This document shows, piece by piece, positions 11,694 to 20,081 of a stretch of 64,000 nt of DNA. How positions within the stretch are numbered: position 1 is the first letter of the stretch; each line of letters starts with the position of its first letter. The notes beneath the pieces were generated by a model. The model was not told the DNA's origin and made no database searches. It worked only from the letters and a program-made list of their open reading frames with translations. Position numbers and translations under genes: made by a program. The DNA is from Mesorhizobium sp. WSM3860 (GTDB taxonomy: Bacteria; Pseudomonadota; Alphaproteobacteria; Rhizobiales; Rhizobiaceae). Location: NCBI RefSeq assembly GCF_002294995.1, contig NZ_NSGF01000007.1, positions 1-64,000 of the forward strand. Direction: 5' to 3'.

Positions 11694-12617
11694 TTACAGT
11701 TCGAGCTTGGCCGGGAAGCCTGGCGCGCGAAGCTCCGTGCCGACCGCATCCTCCAGAAGCTTGACGATCTGGGTCGACCAGGCGCCACCGCCATACTCCT
11801 GCCTGCCAACCTCGAAAATCTCTTTGACGAGCGGTGCCAGTTGAAGCGGCACGCGGAAATTCCTGGCCATGCCCAACGCGAAACCGAGATCCTTCAACGC
11901 TAGGTCCATGGTGAAGCCGATGTCGTAGGAGCCGTTCAGGATGAGCTGGCTTTCGGTCTCGTGGACGAAGCTGTTGCCGGAAGACGCGACGATGGCGTGA
12001 TAGGTCTGGGCGAGGTCGAGCCCGCCTTCGTTGGCGAGCATCAATGCCTCGCCGGCGGCGACCAAATGGATGAAGGCCAGCATGTTGGTGATGACCTTGA
12101 TCACCGCCCCCGAGCCGACGGGACCCATCAGGAACGACTTCGCGCACATCGCCTCGATCGCGGGGCGATGCCGCTCGTAGAGCGCGGCGTCGCCGCCGAC
12201 CAGCGCGGTGATCTTTCCCGCCGCCGCCAGGTGCACGCCGCCGGTGACCGGACATTCCAGCGTCTCGATACCTTTCGCCGAAGCAAGTGCGGCCAGCCGC
12301 AGGATCTCGTCGCGGCCATTGGTCGACATCTCGATCCAGGTGCCGCCGGCGGGCAGGCCGTCCAGCAATCCGTCAGAACCGGCAAGCACAGCTTCGCTGA
12401 CTTTCGGCGAGGGCAGGCAGGTGATCGCATTGCCGGCTCGCACCGCCGCCTCGGCGGGGCTTGTCGCCGCCGCGGCGCCAAGCGCAACAAGCCGCTCGAT
12501 CGCAGCCGGGTCGCGATCGAAGACGGTGAGGGCAAAGCCGTGGCGCAGCAGGCTGGCGGCAAGGTTGCCGCCGAGATGACCAAGGCCGATGAAGGCGTAG
12601 GCGAGGCGCGCGCTCAC
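11694..12617 (-). CDS. NAD(P)-dependent oxidoreductase, 3-hydroxyisobutyrate dehydrogenase family
   Basis: A 307-residue beta-hydroxyacid dehydrogenase: N-terminal Rossmann motif FIGLGHLGGNLAASLLRHGF, substrate loop ECPVTGGVHLAAAGKIT (usual PVSGG), and the catalytic-lysine helix GSGAVIKVITNMLAF. The family oxidises 3-hydroxyisobutyrate, tartronate semialdehyde, gluconate and similar acids; the substrate here is unknown. It starts with GTG at 12617, overlapping the TGA of the upstream enolase-superfamily gene (GTGA), so the two are translationally coupled. Last gene of a three-gene operon that looks like sugar-acid or hydroxyacid breakdown. Confidence 0.88.
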   Translation of the reverse strand: MSARLAYAFIGLGHLGGNLAASLLRHGFALTVFDRDPAAIERLVALGAAAATSPAEAAVRAGNAITCLPSPKVSEAVLAGSDGLLDGLPAGGTWIEMSTNGRDEILRLAALASAKGIETLECPVTGGVHLAAAGKITALVGGDAALYERHRPAIEAMCAKSFLMGPVGSGAVIKVITNMLAFIHLVAAGEALMLANEGGLDLAQTYHAIVASSGNSFVHETESQLILNGSYDIGFTMDLALKDLGFALGMARNFRVPLQLAPLVKEIFEVGRQEYGGGAWSTQIVKLLEDAVGTELRAPGFPAKLEL

Positions 12618-13825
12618 GGCATCAGCGGCATCTGCATCATCTGCAGATGCAGGTCCTTGCCGCTATAGGGATGCGCGTCGCAGACCGCCTCGTTGAGCTC
12701 GACGCCGAGGCCCGGCTCGTTCGACGGGATGACGTTGCCGTCCTGCCATTCGATCTTCTTCTTGAGCAGCGTGGCGTGAAAACCGTCCCACTGCTTCAGC
12801 GATTCCAGGATGAGGAAGTTGGGCAGCGTCACGGCCAACTGGATGTTGGCGGCGCCGACGATCGGCCCGCAATAGCAGTGCGGCGCGACCTGAATGTGGT
12901 AGGCCTCGGCCATGGCGGCGATCTTCTTGGTTTCGAGAATGCCGCCGGAGCGGCCGAGATCCGGCTGCAGGATGGTCGCGGCGCGGTTTTCGATGACGCG
13001 GGCGAACTCGAATTTCGTCGTCAGCCGCTCGCCGGTGGCGACAGGAATTGAGGTGCCGCGGGCGACTTGCGCCATCACCTCGGGCATGTCCGGCGGCACC
13101 GGCTCCTCGAACCACAGCGGATCGTAAGGCTCGATTGCACGTGCCATACGGAGCGCACCGGAGGCGGTGAACTGGCCATGGGTGCCGAACAGGATGTCCG
13201 CCCTGGTGCCGACCGCCTCGCGGATCGCCTTGACCATGCGCGCCGAAAGGTCGATGTCGATCAAGCGCGGCTGATGGCCGTCATAGGCGGTGTAGGGCCC
13301 GGCCGGGTCGAGCTTGACGGCGTTAAATCCCTGCTCGACATATTCCAGCGCACAGGCCGCGGCCATGTCGGGATCATTGTAGACGTTCTGGCCGCGGGCG
13401 TCTTCCGAATGGACGCTGCCGGTATGCGGATAGAGGTAGGTGTAGGAGCGCAGCGTCTCGTGTACCTGGCCGCCGAGCAGCTTGTAGACCGGCTTGCCGG
13501 CCTCCTTGCCGATGATGTCCCAGCAGGCCATTTCGAGCGCCGAGAAGCAGCCCATGCCGGAAACGTCGGGACGCTGGGTGAAACCGGAGGAATAGATGCG
13601 CCGGAAGAGGTTCTCGACATCGTGCGGATCGCGGCCGACGAGATAGCGCTCGGCCATGTCCTCGATCATCCTGGCGGTGACATGCGCCGAGAAGGTCGCG
13701 TTGTAGGCCTCGCCATAGCCGACGACGCCGCCATCGGTCGTCAGCTTGACGAAGATGAAATACTTGCCGCCGATGCCGGGCGGCGGGTTGCCGACAACCC
13801 AGGTCTTGACGTCGGTGACTTTCAT
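12614..13825 (-). CDS. Mandelate racemase/muconate lactonizing enzyme family protein (enolase superfamily)
   Basis: A 403-residue enolase-superfamily enzyme, probably a sugar-acid dehydratase. It has the N-terminal capping domain, then a barrel with FNAVKLDPAGP (K-x-D), WFEEPVPPD (second metal ligand Glu) and ATGERL (third metal ligand Glu). The first ligand position reads ILFGTHGQFT, so the expected Asp appears to be replaced while the following His stays. ATG at 13825 is preceded by GGAGG and overlaps the stop of the GMC gene (ATGA). It sits between the GMC oxidoreductase and the HIBADH-like gene; the three probably handle one substrate in sequence. Confidence 0.88.
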   Translation of the reverse strand: MKVTDVKTWVVGNPPPGIGGKYFIFVKLTTDGGVVGYGEAYNATFSAHVTARMIEDMAERYLVGRDPHDVENLFRRIYSSGFTQRPDVSGMGCFSALEMACWDIIGKEAGKPVYKLLGGQVHETLRSYTYLYPHTGSVHSEDARGQNVYNDPDMAAACALEYVEQGFNAVKLDPAGPYTAYDGHQPRLIDIDLSARMVKAIREAVGTRADILFGTHGQFTASGALRMARAIEPYDPLWFEEPVPPDMPEVMAQVARGTSIPVATGERLTTKFEFARVIENRAATILQPDLGRSGGILETKKIAAMAEAYHIQVAPHCYCGPIVGAANIQLAVTLPNFLILESLKQWDGFHATLLKKKIEWQDGNVIPSNEPGLGVELNEAVCDAHPYSGKDLHLQMMQMPLMP

Positions 13826-15438
13826 TTTTGATCCTCCAGAACCAGCTCGGCGCCTTTCCATCCGGTGAGGATCGCGGCGGCGTTGGTGTTGCCCGTGATG
13901 TTGTCGGGAAAGATCGACGCGTCGATCACACGCAAGCCCTCGAGCCCATGCACCCGAAGCCGTGGATCGACGACGGCGCGGGCGGCGTCCGGGCCCATCC
14001 GGCAGGTCGAGACGGGATGATAGACGGTGCCCGAGCGCTTCCTGAAATCCTGAATCAGATCGGCATCGGAAGTGATTGAGGGCCCAGGCAAAACTTCTTC
14101 CTCGATGATTTCGGCCATCGCCGGCATCGAGGCGATCTTGCGGACGAACTTCACCGCCGCCAGCATCTCGTCGACGTCGGCGTTGGTCGAATAGGCGTTC
14201 GCCGTGATCTTCGGATAGTCGCGCGGATTCTTCGAGCGGATCATGATCTCGCCGCGGCTCGACGGGCGGCAATTGGAAAGGCCGATGGAGAAGCCCGGCC
14301 ACGGATCGGGCGTCAGGATCGGGCGCTCGCCGCTCTTCGGGATGACGGTCGAGAAGGCCTGGAAATAGAGCTGCATGTTCGGCCGCGCCATCGACGGGTC
14401 GGTGCGGAAGAAACCGCCGGCATTGTTCATCGACAACGACAGCGGACCGGAACGCAGCAGGATGTACTGCATGCCGACCAGAAGCTTGCCCCACCATGGG
14501 CGCAGGATCTGGTTGAGCGTCGGCAGCTTGCCCTTGAAGGTGTAGTTGATGCCGACATGGTCCTGCAGGTTGGCGCCGACATTGTCGTTGGCGCGGACGA
14601 CCGGGATGTCGAGATCGCCGAGCAGCGCAGACGGACCGACGCCGGAGAGCTGCAGCAGTTGCGGCGAGTTGATGGAGCCGCCGGAGAGGATCACCTCGCG
14701 GCCCGCGCGCACACTCTTGGTTTCGCCGTTTTGCTGGTACTCGACGCCGACGGCGCGCTTGCCCTCGAACAGGATTTTCGTCGCCAGCGCGTTGGTCTCG
14801 ACGCGCACGTTGTTGCGCTTCATCGCCGGGCGCAGGAAGGCGCGGGCGGCCGACATGCGGCGGCCGTTCCTGGTGGTGATCTGGTAGATGCCGACGCCCT
14901 CCTGGGAGGCGCCGTTGAAATCCGGATTTAACGGCAGCCCGGCCTGCTGCGCGGCCGCCAGGTAGCGCTTGGTCAGCGGATGCACCGCGTTCGAGCAATC
15001 GGCGACGTGCAAGGGGCCGCCGACCCCGCGCCATTGGTCGGCGCCGGCCTCGTTGTCCTCCAGCGCCTTGAAAGCGGGGAGCAGGTCGTCATAGCTCCAG
15101 CCCGGATTGCCGGCGGCGGCCCAAGCGTCGAAGTCCTCGCGCGCGCCCCGGATGAAGACCATGGCGTTGATCGAGCTCGAGCCGCCGAGCAGCTTGCCGC
15201 GCGGCCAGTGGTCGGCATTGTTGCTGAGGCCGGGATCGGGATCGGCCTTGTAGTTCCAGTTGACGGCCGGATCGAAGAAGGTCTTCCCGTAGCCGAGCGG
15301 CATCTGGACATAGAATCTGCGATCGCTGCCGCCGGCTTCTAGCACCAAGACCGAGAAGCGGCCCGAGGCCGAGAGCCTTTCCGCGACAACCGAACCGGCC
15401 GAGCCGGAGCCGATGATAACGAAATCATAAGTCTGCAT
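13822..15438 (-). CDS. GMC family oxidoreductase (choline dehydrogenase-like)
   Basis: A 538-residue FAD enzyme. N-terminal dinucleotide motif YDFVIIGSGSAGSVVAERLS; GMC signature 1 region RGKLLGGSSSINAMVFIRG; GMC signature 2 region SGGSINSPQLLQLSGVGP; C-terminal VYHPVSTCRMG and DASIFPDNITGNTNAA with the catalytic His-Asn pattern. GMC enzymes oxidise alcohols such as choline, polyols or polyethylene glycol. The GSGSAG and HPVSTCRMG motifs are complete, so it should be active. First gene of the operon: its stop overlaps the start of the enolase-superfamily gene. Confidence 0.92.
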   Translation of the reverse strand: MQTYDFVIIGSGSAGSVVAERLSASGRFSVLVLEAGGSDRRFYVQMPLGYGKTFFDPAVNWNYKADPDPGLSNNADHWPRGKLLGGSSSINAMVFIRGAREDFDAWAAAGNPGWSYDDLLPAFKALEDNEAGADQWRGVGGPLHVADCSNAVHPLTKRYLAAAQQAGLPLNPDFNGASQEGVGIYQITTRNGRRMSAARAFLRPAMKRNNVRVETNALATKILFEGKRAVGVEYQQNGETKSVRAGREVILSGGSINSPQLLQLSGVGPSALLGDLDIPVVRANDNVGANLQDHVGINYTFKGKLPTLNQILRPWWGKLLVGMQYILLRSGPLSLSMNNAGGFFRTDPSMARPNMQLYFQAFSTVIPKSGERPILTPDPWPGFSIGLSNCRPSSRGEIMIRSKNPRDYPKITANAYSTNADVDEMLAAVKFVRKIASMPAMAEIIEEEVLPGPSITSDADLIQDFRKRSGTVYHPVSTCRMGPDAARAVVDPRLRVHGLEGLRVIDASIFPDNITGNTNAAAILTGWKGAELVLEDQK

Positions 15439-15622
15439 GATGCGGGCCGGCTCCGAAAATCCGGCTTACCCTAGACATTGCCGGATCGCCGCGTCGCCGG
15501 GGCTTCCGGCATGGCTTGTGAAAAAAGCGACCGAGCGGCGGCGGGCTTACGCCTTCAGCAAAGCTTGCGACATCGCAATCGCATTGCTACGGCTTCAGAA
15601 AGCAGCGGCTGGAGGACCCCTC

Positions 15623-16018
15623 ATGGTGCACTACGCGGACGGCAAGCCGCTCGGCGACCTGACATTGAGGACGCTCGCCATGCCGTCGGACGCCAATGCC
15701 GCCGGCGACATTTTCGGCGGCTGGGTAATGGCGCAGATGGACCTGGCCTGCGGCATCCGCGCGGCCGAGCGCGCCAAGGGTCGGGTGGTGACGGCGGCAG
15801 TGAAGGAAATGTCCTTCGCCAAGCCGATGAAGATCGGCGACACGCTGTGCATCTACACCCACGTTGAACGCGTCGGCCGCACCTCGATGACGCTCAAGGT
15901 CGAGGCATGGGCGCAGCGCTATCTCACCGACCTGATGGAGAAGGTCACCCATGCCGATTTCGTCATGGTGGCGCTCGACGGCGACGGCAAGCCGAAGCCG
16001 GTCCCAGCCGAAAGCTGA
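15623..16018 (+). CDS. Acyl-CoA thioesterase, YciA type
   Basis: A 131-residue hotdog-fold thioesterase with the YciA/BACH signature: LAMPSDANAAGDIFGGWVM followed by MDLACGIRAAERAKGRVVTAAV and EMSFAKPMKIGD. The N-A-A-G-D-I-F-G-G-W segment holds the catalytic Asp. The family hydrolyses acyl-CoAs in the cytosol. GGAGGA seven bases before the ATG at 15623 fixes the start; the frame stays open upstream without a ribosome site. No coupled neighbour. Confidence 0.9.
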   Translation: MVHYADGKPLGDLTLRTLAMPSDANAAGDIFGGWVMAQMDLACGIRAAERAKGRVVTAAVKEMSFAKPMKIGDTLCIYTHVERVGRTSMTLKVEAWAQRYLTDLMEKVTHADFVMVALDGDGKPKPVPAES

Positions 16019-16134
16019 CGGCGAACGATTCTTCCGGACAGGAATATTTGTAACAACTCTTGCGCGGGAGGTGCGTCCGGCGACATCCGACGGTTGCCCT
16101 CGCGCCCGATTGTGCCCGCGCTGGAGGAAAGACA

Positions 16135-16305
16135 ATGCGTCAACATATGCTGAACGGCTGGCTCGTGGCAGCCCTTCTCGCACTCACCTGCCTGCTCGGC
16201 ATAACCGTCTACGCAGAAGTGAAAAAAGAGGTCCAGCGCACCGCGTGGATACATGGCCTCGGGGCGGAACAGAGGCAGGGAACGACGTGGGCAATCTGCT
16301 CTTAG
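16135..16305 (+). CDS. Small single-pass membrane protein
   Basis: A 56-residue frame starting MRQHMLNGWLVAALLALTC with one hydrophobic helix of about 20 residues, then a charged tail (E-V-K-K-E-V-Q-R-T-A-W). GGAGGAAAG lies 6 bases before the ATG at 16135, which is the main support. No family is recognised. It is unlinked to the thioesterase (116 bases apart). Confidence 0.5.
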   Translation: MRQHMLNGWLVAALLALTCLLGITVYAEVKKEVQRTAWIHGLGAEQRQGTTWAICS

Positions 16306-16498
16306 GCGCCGTGTGGCAGCACCACGTCAAAAGCCTGAATAGTCGTCTCAGACGCGACCAAAGCCGCCAGGGTCGAGCGGGGCATCAAGGTTGATATGCC
16401 CTCGAATACGACAAGTCAAAACGATACAACGGCGCACTCCTAGCGCAGTCAGCAACCGCTTCGGCGCGATGCTCGCAACACGTTTAGTTTCAAGGCTT

Positions 16499-16867
16499 TC
16501 AGGGATGCTCGCCGTCGAATTTCGCGCGTGCCGCGCGCACTCGATTGGTATTCTTTCGCGCCCATTCGCCGAGCGCACCAACCGGCCCCAGCAGCTCGTG
16601 GCCGAGCTCGGTCAGCTCGTAATCGACGCGCGGCGGAATGGTCGGAAAAACCTTGCGCGTGACAAAGCCGTCGCGCTCCAGACCACGCAAGGTGATGGTC
16701 AGCATCTTCTGCGAAATGCCGCCGACGGCCGTGCGCAATTCATTGAAGCGCATCGGTCCGCCGCCCAGCTTGCCGACCACCAGAACGGTCCATTTGTCGC
16801 CGACCCGTTGCAGGATTTCCGATACGGCCCGGCAGTCCTCGGTGTTGTGCGGGTGCCTCAGTAACAA
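16499..16867 (-). CDS. HxlR family transcriptional regulator
   Basis: A 122-residue winged-helix regulator with the HxlR pattern: C13 in N-T-E-D-C-R-A-V, then ILQRVGDKWTVLVVGKLGGG, RFNELRTAVGGISQKMLTITL and VDYELTELG. HxlR proteins often sense quinones, aldehydes or disulfide stress through the N-terminal cysteine. The start is a TTG at 16867 with AAGGAGG 8 bases upstream; no better in-frame start is visible. It is divergent from the FMN reductase gene, the usual arrangement for an HxlR regulator and its target, and a palindrome lies between them. Confidence 0.88.
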   Translation of the reverse strand: MLLRHPHNTEDCRAVSEILQRVGDKWTVLVVGKLGGGPMRFNELRTAVGGISQKMLTITLRGLERDGFVTRKVFPTIPPRVDYELTELGHELLGPVGALGEWARKNTNRVRAARAKFDGEHP

Positions 16868-16913
16868 AAATGTGCCTCCTTGCGCGCCACTTTGTCAGTA
16901 TCACATATAGCGC

Positions 16914-16932
16914 CGGTATCCAAACGATACCG
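16914..16932. promoter_or_regulatory. Candidate HxlR operator
   Basis: CGGTATC and GATACCG are perfect 7-bp arms around a 5-base spacer (CAAAC). A further GTATC half-site lies at about 16897. The palindrome is centred in the divergent promoter region of the HxlR gene and the FMN reductase gene. Confidence 0.55.
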
Positions 16933-16961
16933 AAATTCCCCCCCGCAAGGAGAGCCCCCTT

Positions 16962-17567
16962 ATGTCCAAGCCCAAAATCGCCATTGTCGTCGGTTCGACG
17001 CGCGCCGCCCGCTTCGCCGACGTCCCGACGCAGTGGATCGCCAAGATCGCCAAGACGCATGCCGACATCGACATCGAAGTCGTCGACTTGCGCGACTGGC
17101 CGCTGCCGTTCTTCGATGAGGTCGCATCGTCCGCATGGGCGCCGTCGCAGAACGAGGTGGCGCAGCGCTGGCAGAAGAAGGTCGCCGAGTTCGACGGCTT
17201 CATCTTCACCGCGGCCGAATACAATCACGCGCCGACCGCCGTCTTGAAGAACGCCATCGATTACGCCGCCAATGAATGGAACAAGAAGCCGGCCGGTTTC
17301 GTCGGCTACGGCAGCGTCGGCGGCGCGCGCGCCGTCGAGCAGCTTCGCCTGATTGCCGTCGAGCTGCAGATGGCGCCGGTCAAGTCGGCCGTGCACATCG
17401 CCTGGGGCGATTTCCTTGCGGTTCGCCAGGGCGATAAGAAGCTGGAAGACATCGAACATCTGAACCAGGCGGCGGCGGCGCTCATCAACGACGTTGCCTG
17501 GTGGGCGAAGGTGCTGAAGGCGGCGCGCGCCGCCGACGCGATCGCCAGCGAAGCCCGGGCGGCTTAG
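16962..17567 (+). CDS. NADPH-dependent FMN reductase / quinone reductase
   Basis: A 201-residue flavodoxin-fold enzyme: N-terminal phosphate-binding VVGSTRAARFADVP, the flavin loop FTAAEYNHAPTAVLKNAIDY (usual PEYNxSxPGxLKNAIDW), and FVGYGSVGGARAVEQLR. Such enzymes reduce FMN or quinones with NAD(P)H. AAGGAGAG precedes the ATG by about 10 bases. Divergent from the HxlR regulator, which probably controls it; followed by a strong terminator. Confidence 0.9.
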   Translation: MSKPKIAIVVGSTRAARFADVPTQWIAKIAKTHADIDIEVVDLRDWPLPFFDEVASSAWAPSQNEVAQRWQKKVAEFDGFIFTAAEYNHAPTAVLKNAIDYAANEWNKKPAGFVGYGSVGGARAVEQLRLIAVELQMAPVKSAVHIAWGDFLAVRQGDKKLEDIEHLNQAAAALINDVAWWAKVLKAARAADAIASEARAA

Positions 17568-17594
17568 TCGTTACATCCTCCCAAATACCTTTTC

Positions 17595-17620
17595 GGGCGG
17601 CGCTTGCGCCGCCCTTTTTT
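17595..17620 (+). terminator. Intrinsic terminator after the FMN reductase gene
   Basis: GGGCGGCG (17595-17602) pairs with CGCCGCCC (17607-17614) around CTTG, followed by six T. It lies 28 bases after the stop codon. Confidence 0.92.
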
Positions 17621-17738
17621 ATTTGCGGAAGCCTCGGTCGTTTGACAGATGATCGCTAAAGGGGCTTCGCGTTGCTGCAGCTTATCCCGACATACTGAAG
17701 GAACGTTGGATTTCAAATCGGTATCCTCCGGGCGAGCC

Positions 17739-18182
17739 TTAGTCGTTCTCGTGAAGCTTGAAACGCCAATCTTCGTAGAAATCGAGATATCCGGTATGGA
17801 CCGGGTCCGCGAGACGGCGGGATTTCATGTAAGCCTGCGCCAGCACATGCGGACTGCCCTCAATAGGTTCAACCTCGATCGGGACGCGCAGATTGCCGGG
17901 CTTGCCAACGGATTCGATCCGGTCAAGCCTGGCCAGGGCGCGGTCGTCGACCGCGTAGAGCTCGCCCCTGACGTGGAAGCCGAGACCCGGTTCATTGAAC
18001 ATCATCGGCGCGAAGCGAGGTCCGGCAATCAGCATCGGGAAACGCTCACGGGTCCTGCAGGCACCGAGGGACGCGGCCCCGGACAAACCCGCCTTGTGAA
18101 GAGGAAACCCTCTCTTCAAGGTGCCAAACACGAAGAGGTTGAGGAGCATTTTCGGGAACGCCGGCCGAAGCTGGAAGTTCAT
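17739..18182 (-). CDS. Gamma-glutamylcyclotransferase (AIG2-like) family protein
   Basis: A 147-residue protein with the GGCT fold: LFVFGTLKRGFPLH at the N-terminus (equivalent of the YGSL/YGTL substrate loop) and VRGELYAVDDRALARLDRIE, which contains the putative catalytic Glu and the domain's ending D-x-x-E pattern. Family members cyclise gamma-glutamyl-amines to 5-oxoproline. Start is either ATG 18182 or 18149 (MLLNLF). It is divergent from the GNAT gene, whose start lies 36 bases away. Confidence 0.75.
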   Translation of the reverse strand: MNFQLRPAFPKMLLNLFVFGTLKRGFPLHKAGLSGAASLGACRTRERFPMLIAGPRFAPMMFNEPGLGFHVRGELYAVDDRALARLDRIESVGKPGNLRVPIEVEPIEGSPHVLAQAYMKSRRLADPVHTGYLDFYEDWRFKLHEND

Positions 18183-18218
18183 CCGTTTTCGTGATGTTCA
18201 GGGCAGGCGCAAATCCGC

Positions 18219-18638
18219 ATGACTCAATTCCCAATCATCCTGTCGACGGACGAAGCCGCGAAAGCCGAGGCCGCAGCGGCGCTCTACCGCTATAACGTCG
18301 CCATCACAGGAACGGACGACCGCATTCCCATAGGTGCCATATTGTGTGATGGCTCAGGCAAAGCTTTGGGCGGCCTTTGGGGAAGGACCGAACTCGGCCT
18401 TCTATTCTTGGACATGTTTTTCGTGCCCGCGCATTTGCGCGGTCTGTCTCACGGCGCCCGGTTGCTTGCCGCCGTCGAAGAAGAGGCAAAGGCGCGCGGC
18501 TGCAGACGCGCCGTCGCGGAGACAAGCAGCTTTCAGGCGCCTGGATTCTACACCCGGCACGGTTATGCGGAATTCGGCCGCGTTCCGTTCGGGTTCGACG
18601 GGCAGGCCCGCGTCTTTCTTCGCAAGGAACTGGCCTGA
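18219..18638 (+). CDS. GNAT family N-acetyltransferase
   Basis: A 139-residue acetyltransferase. The acetyl-CoA loop region reads LFLDMFFVPAHLRGLSHGARLL (R-G-x-x-x-G-x-x-L) and motif B SFQAPGFYTRHGYAEFGRV. The substrate cannot be deduced. The gene is short and its start lies 36 bases from the divergent gamma-glutamylcyclotransferase-like gene. Confidence 0.8.
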   Translation: MTQFPIILSTDEAAKAEAAAALYRYNVAITGTDDRIPIGAILCDGSGKALGGLWGRTELGLLFLDMFFVPAHLRGLSHGARLLAAVEEEAKARGCRRAVAETSSFQAPGFYTRHGYAEFGRVPFGFDGQARVFLRKELA

Positions 18639-18674
18639 ATGGATGTTGGGAAAACCCCGCAGACCCAGGCCCGG

Positions 18675-19988
18675 CTATCGCCGCGCCATCGGACGGTGGC
18701 CGTCGGGCAGGCGGGTGGCGATCAGCTTGTCGATGCGGCGGCCGTCGAGGTCGACCACCTCGAAGCGCCAGCCTTGCGCGTCCACGCATTCGCCGGTAGC
18801 GGGAAGGTGATGCAGATGCGACAGCACGTAGCCGGCCACCGTTTCATAGTCGCGGTTGTCCGGCAAGTCGATGCCCAGCACCTCGGCCATCTCGTCGGCC
18901 TGCATGTAGCCGGCGAGCAGCCATGAGCCGTCCTCGCGTTTGACCGCGTTCTCTTCCTCGCCGGCATCGAGGTCCGAGCGGAAGACGCCGGTGATCGCTT
19001 CCAGGATGTCGGCCGGCGTGACGATGCCTTCGAAATGGCCGTATTCGTCATGGACGAGCGCCATGGGCACGTCCGATTCCCGCAGCCTTTGCAGGACGTC
19101 GAGCGCGTCGGCCTGATCATGGACGATTGGCGCGGTGCCCACATGCTGGCGCGCATCCAAAACTCTGCCGGCAAGAAGGGCGGCCAGCACGTCGCGCGTC
19201 TGGATGACCCCTATCATGGCATCGACGTTGCCGTCGCCCGCGGGCAGGCGCGAATGCTGGCTCTCCATCAGAAGCCGCTTGATGGCCGCCTCGTCGGATT
19301 GCAGGTTGATCCAGTCGACCTCGGTGCGCGGCGTCATCACGGCGCGCACGGCGCGGTCGCCAAGGCGCATGACGCCGGCGATCATGCGCCGCTCGTCGGA
19401 TTCGATGGTGCCGTGATGCTCGGCCTCGGCGACCAGCATCTTGATCTCCTCATCCGTGACCTTCTCTTCCGCCTCGCCGGCCTGGCCGAGCAACCACAAA
19501 ACGGCGCGGCCGGAAATGTCGAGCAGAAAGACGAGCGGCGCCGATACCGTGGCGAGAATGGTCATCGCCGGCGCGGCGCGGACTGCGACGCGCTCAGGAT
19601 CCCTCAGCGCGATCTGCTTCGGCACGAGCTCGCCGACGATCAGCGAGGCATAGGTGATGACCGCGACGACAATGCCGACGCCGACAGGGTCTGCGATGTT
19701 GTCGCGGATGCCGGTCGAGGCCAAATATTGAGCCAGTCGCTCGCCGAGCGTGGCGCCGGAGAAGGCGCCGGAAAGAACGCCGACCAAGGTGATGCCGATC
19801 TGCACCGAGGACAGAAACTTGCCGGGGTTGGAGCCTAGCGCCAGCGCGCGGCCGGCACCCCTGATATTGCGGTCGATCATCGCCTTGAGTCGGGCCGGCC
19901 GCGATGAGACGATAGCGAGCTCCGACATGGCCAAAAGGCCGTTCACCAGGATGAGGGCGGCCACGACGGCGATTTCGACGTATAGCAT
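18675..19988 (-). CDS. CorC/HlyC-family hemolysin-like membrane protein (CNNM/DUF21 + CBS)
   Basis: A 437-residue protein with an N-terminal DUF21 (CNNM) membrane domain of about four helices (LILVNGLLAMSELAIVSSRP; IGITLVGVLSGAFSG; VITYASLIVGELVPKQIAL), two CBS domains around residues 210-330 (including AVRAVMTPRTEVDWI), and a C-terminal CorC_HlyC domain (WLLAGYMQADEM, GYVLSHLHHLP). The family is linked to Mg2+/Co2+ efflux, though the name hemolysin is historical. All domains are complete and in order. The stop lies 37 bases beyond the end of the convergent GNAT gene. Confidence 0.92.
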   Translation of the reverse strand: MLYVEIAVVAALILVNGLLAMSELAIVSSRPARLKAMIDRNIRGAGRALALGSNPGKFLSSVQIGITLVGVLSGAFSGATLGERLAQYLASTGIRDNIADPVGVGIVVAVITYASLIVGELVPKQIALRDPERVAVRAAPAMTILATVSAPLVFLLDISGRAVLWLLGQAGEAEEKVTDEEIKMLVAEAEHHGTIESDERRMIAGVMRLGDRAVRAVMTPRTEVDWINLQSDEAAIKRLLMESQHSRLPAGDGNVDAMIGVIQTRDVLAALLAGRVLDARQHVGTAPIVHDQADALDVLQRLRESDVPMALVHDEYGHFEGIVTPADILEAITGVFRSDLDAGEEENAVKREDGSWLLAGYMQADEMAEVLGIDLPDNRDYETVAGYVLSHLHHLPATGECVDAQGWRFEVVDLDGRRIDKLIATRLPDGHRPMARR

Positions 19989-20081
19989 GCGGCGTCAATA
20001 GCATTGCTGCGGTGCATTCGAAAATAGCGGGTTGGCTGTTTTTCGAATTGCGCCGTTGCCGCTTCGAGAATGCCGGATGCG

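Noticed and set aside
12614..15034. Extended frame running from upstream into the enolase-superfamily gene
   Set aside because: The upstream part is a shadow of the GMC oxidoreductase; the real start is the ATG at 13825 with GGAGG.
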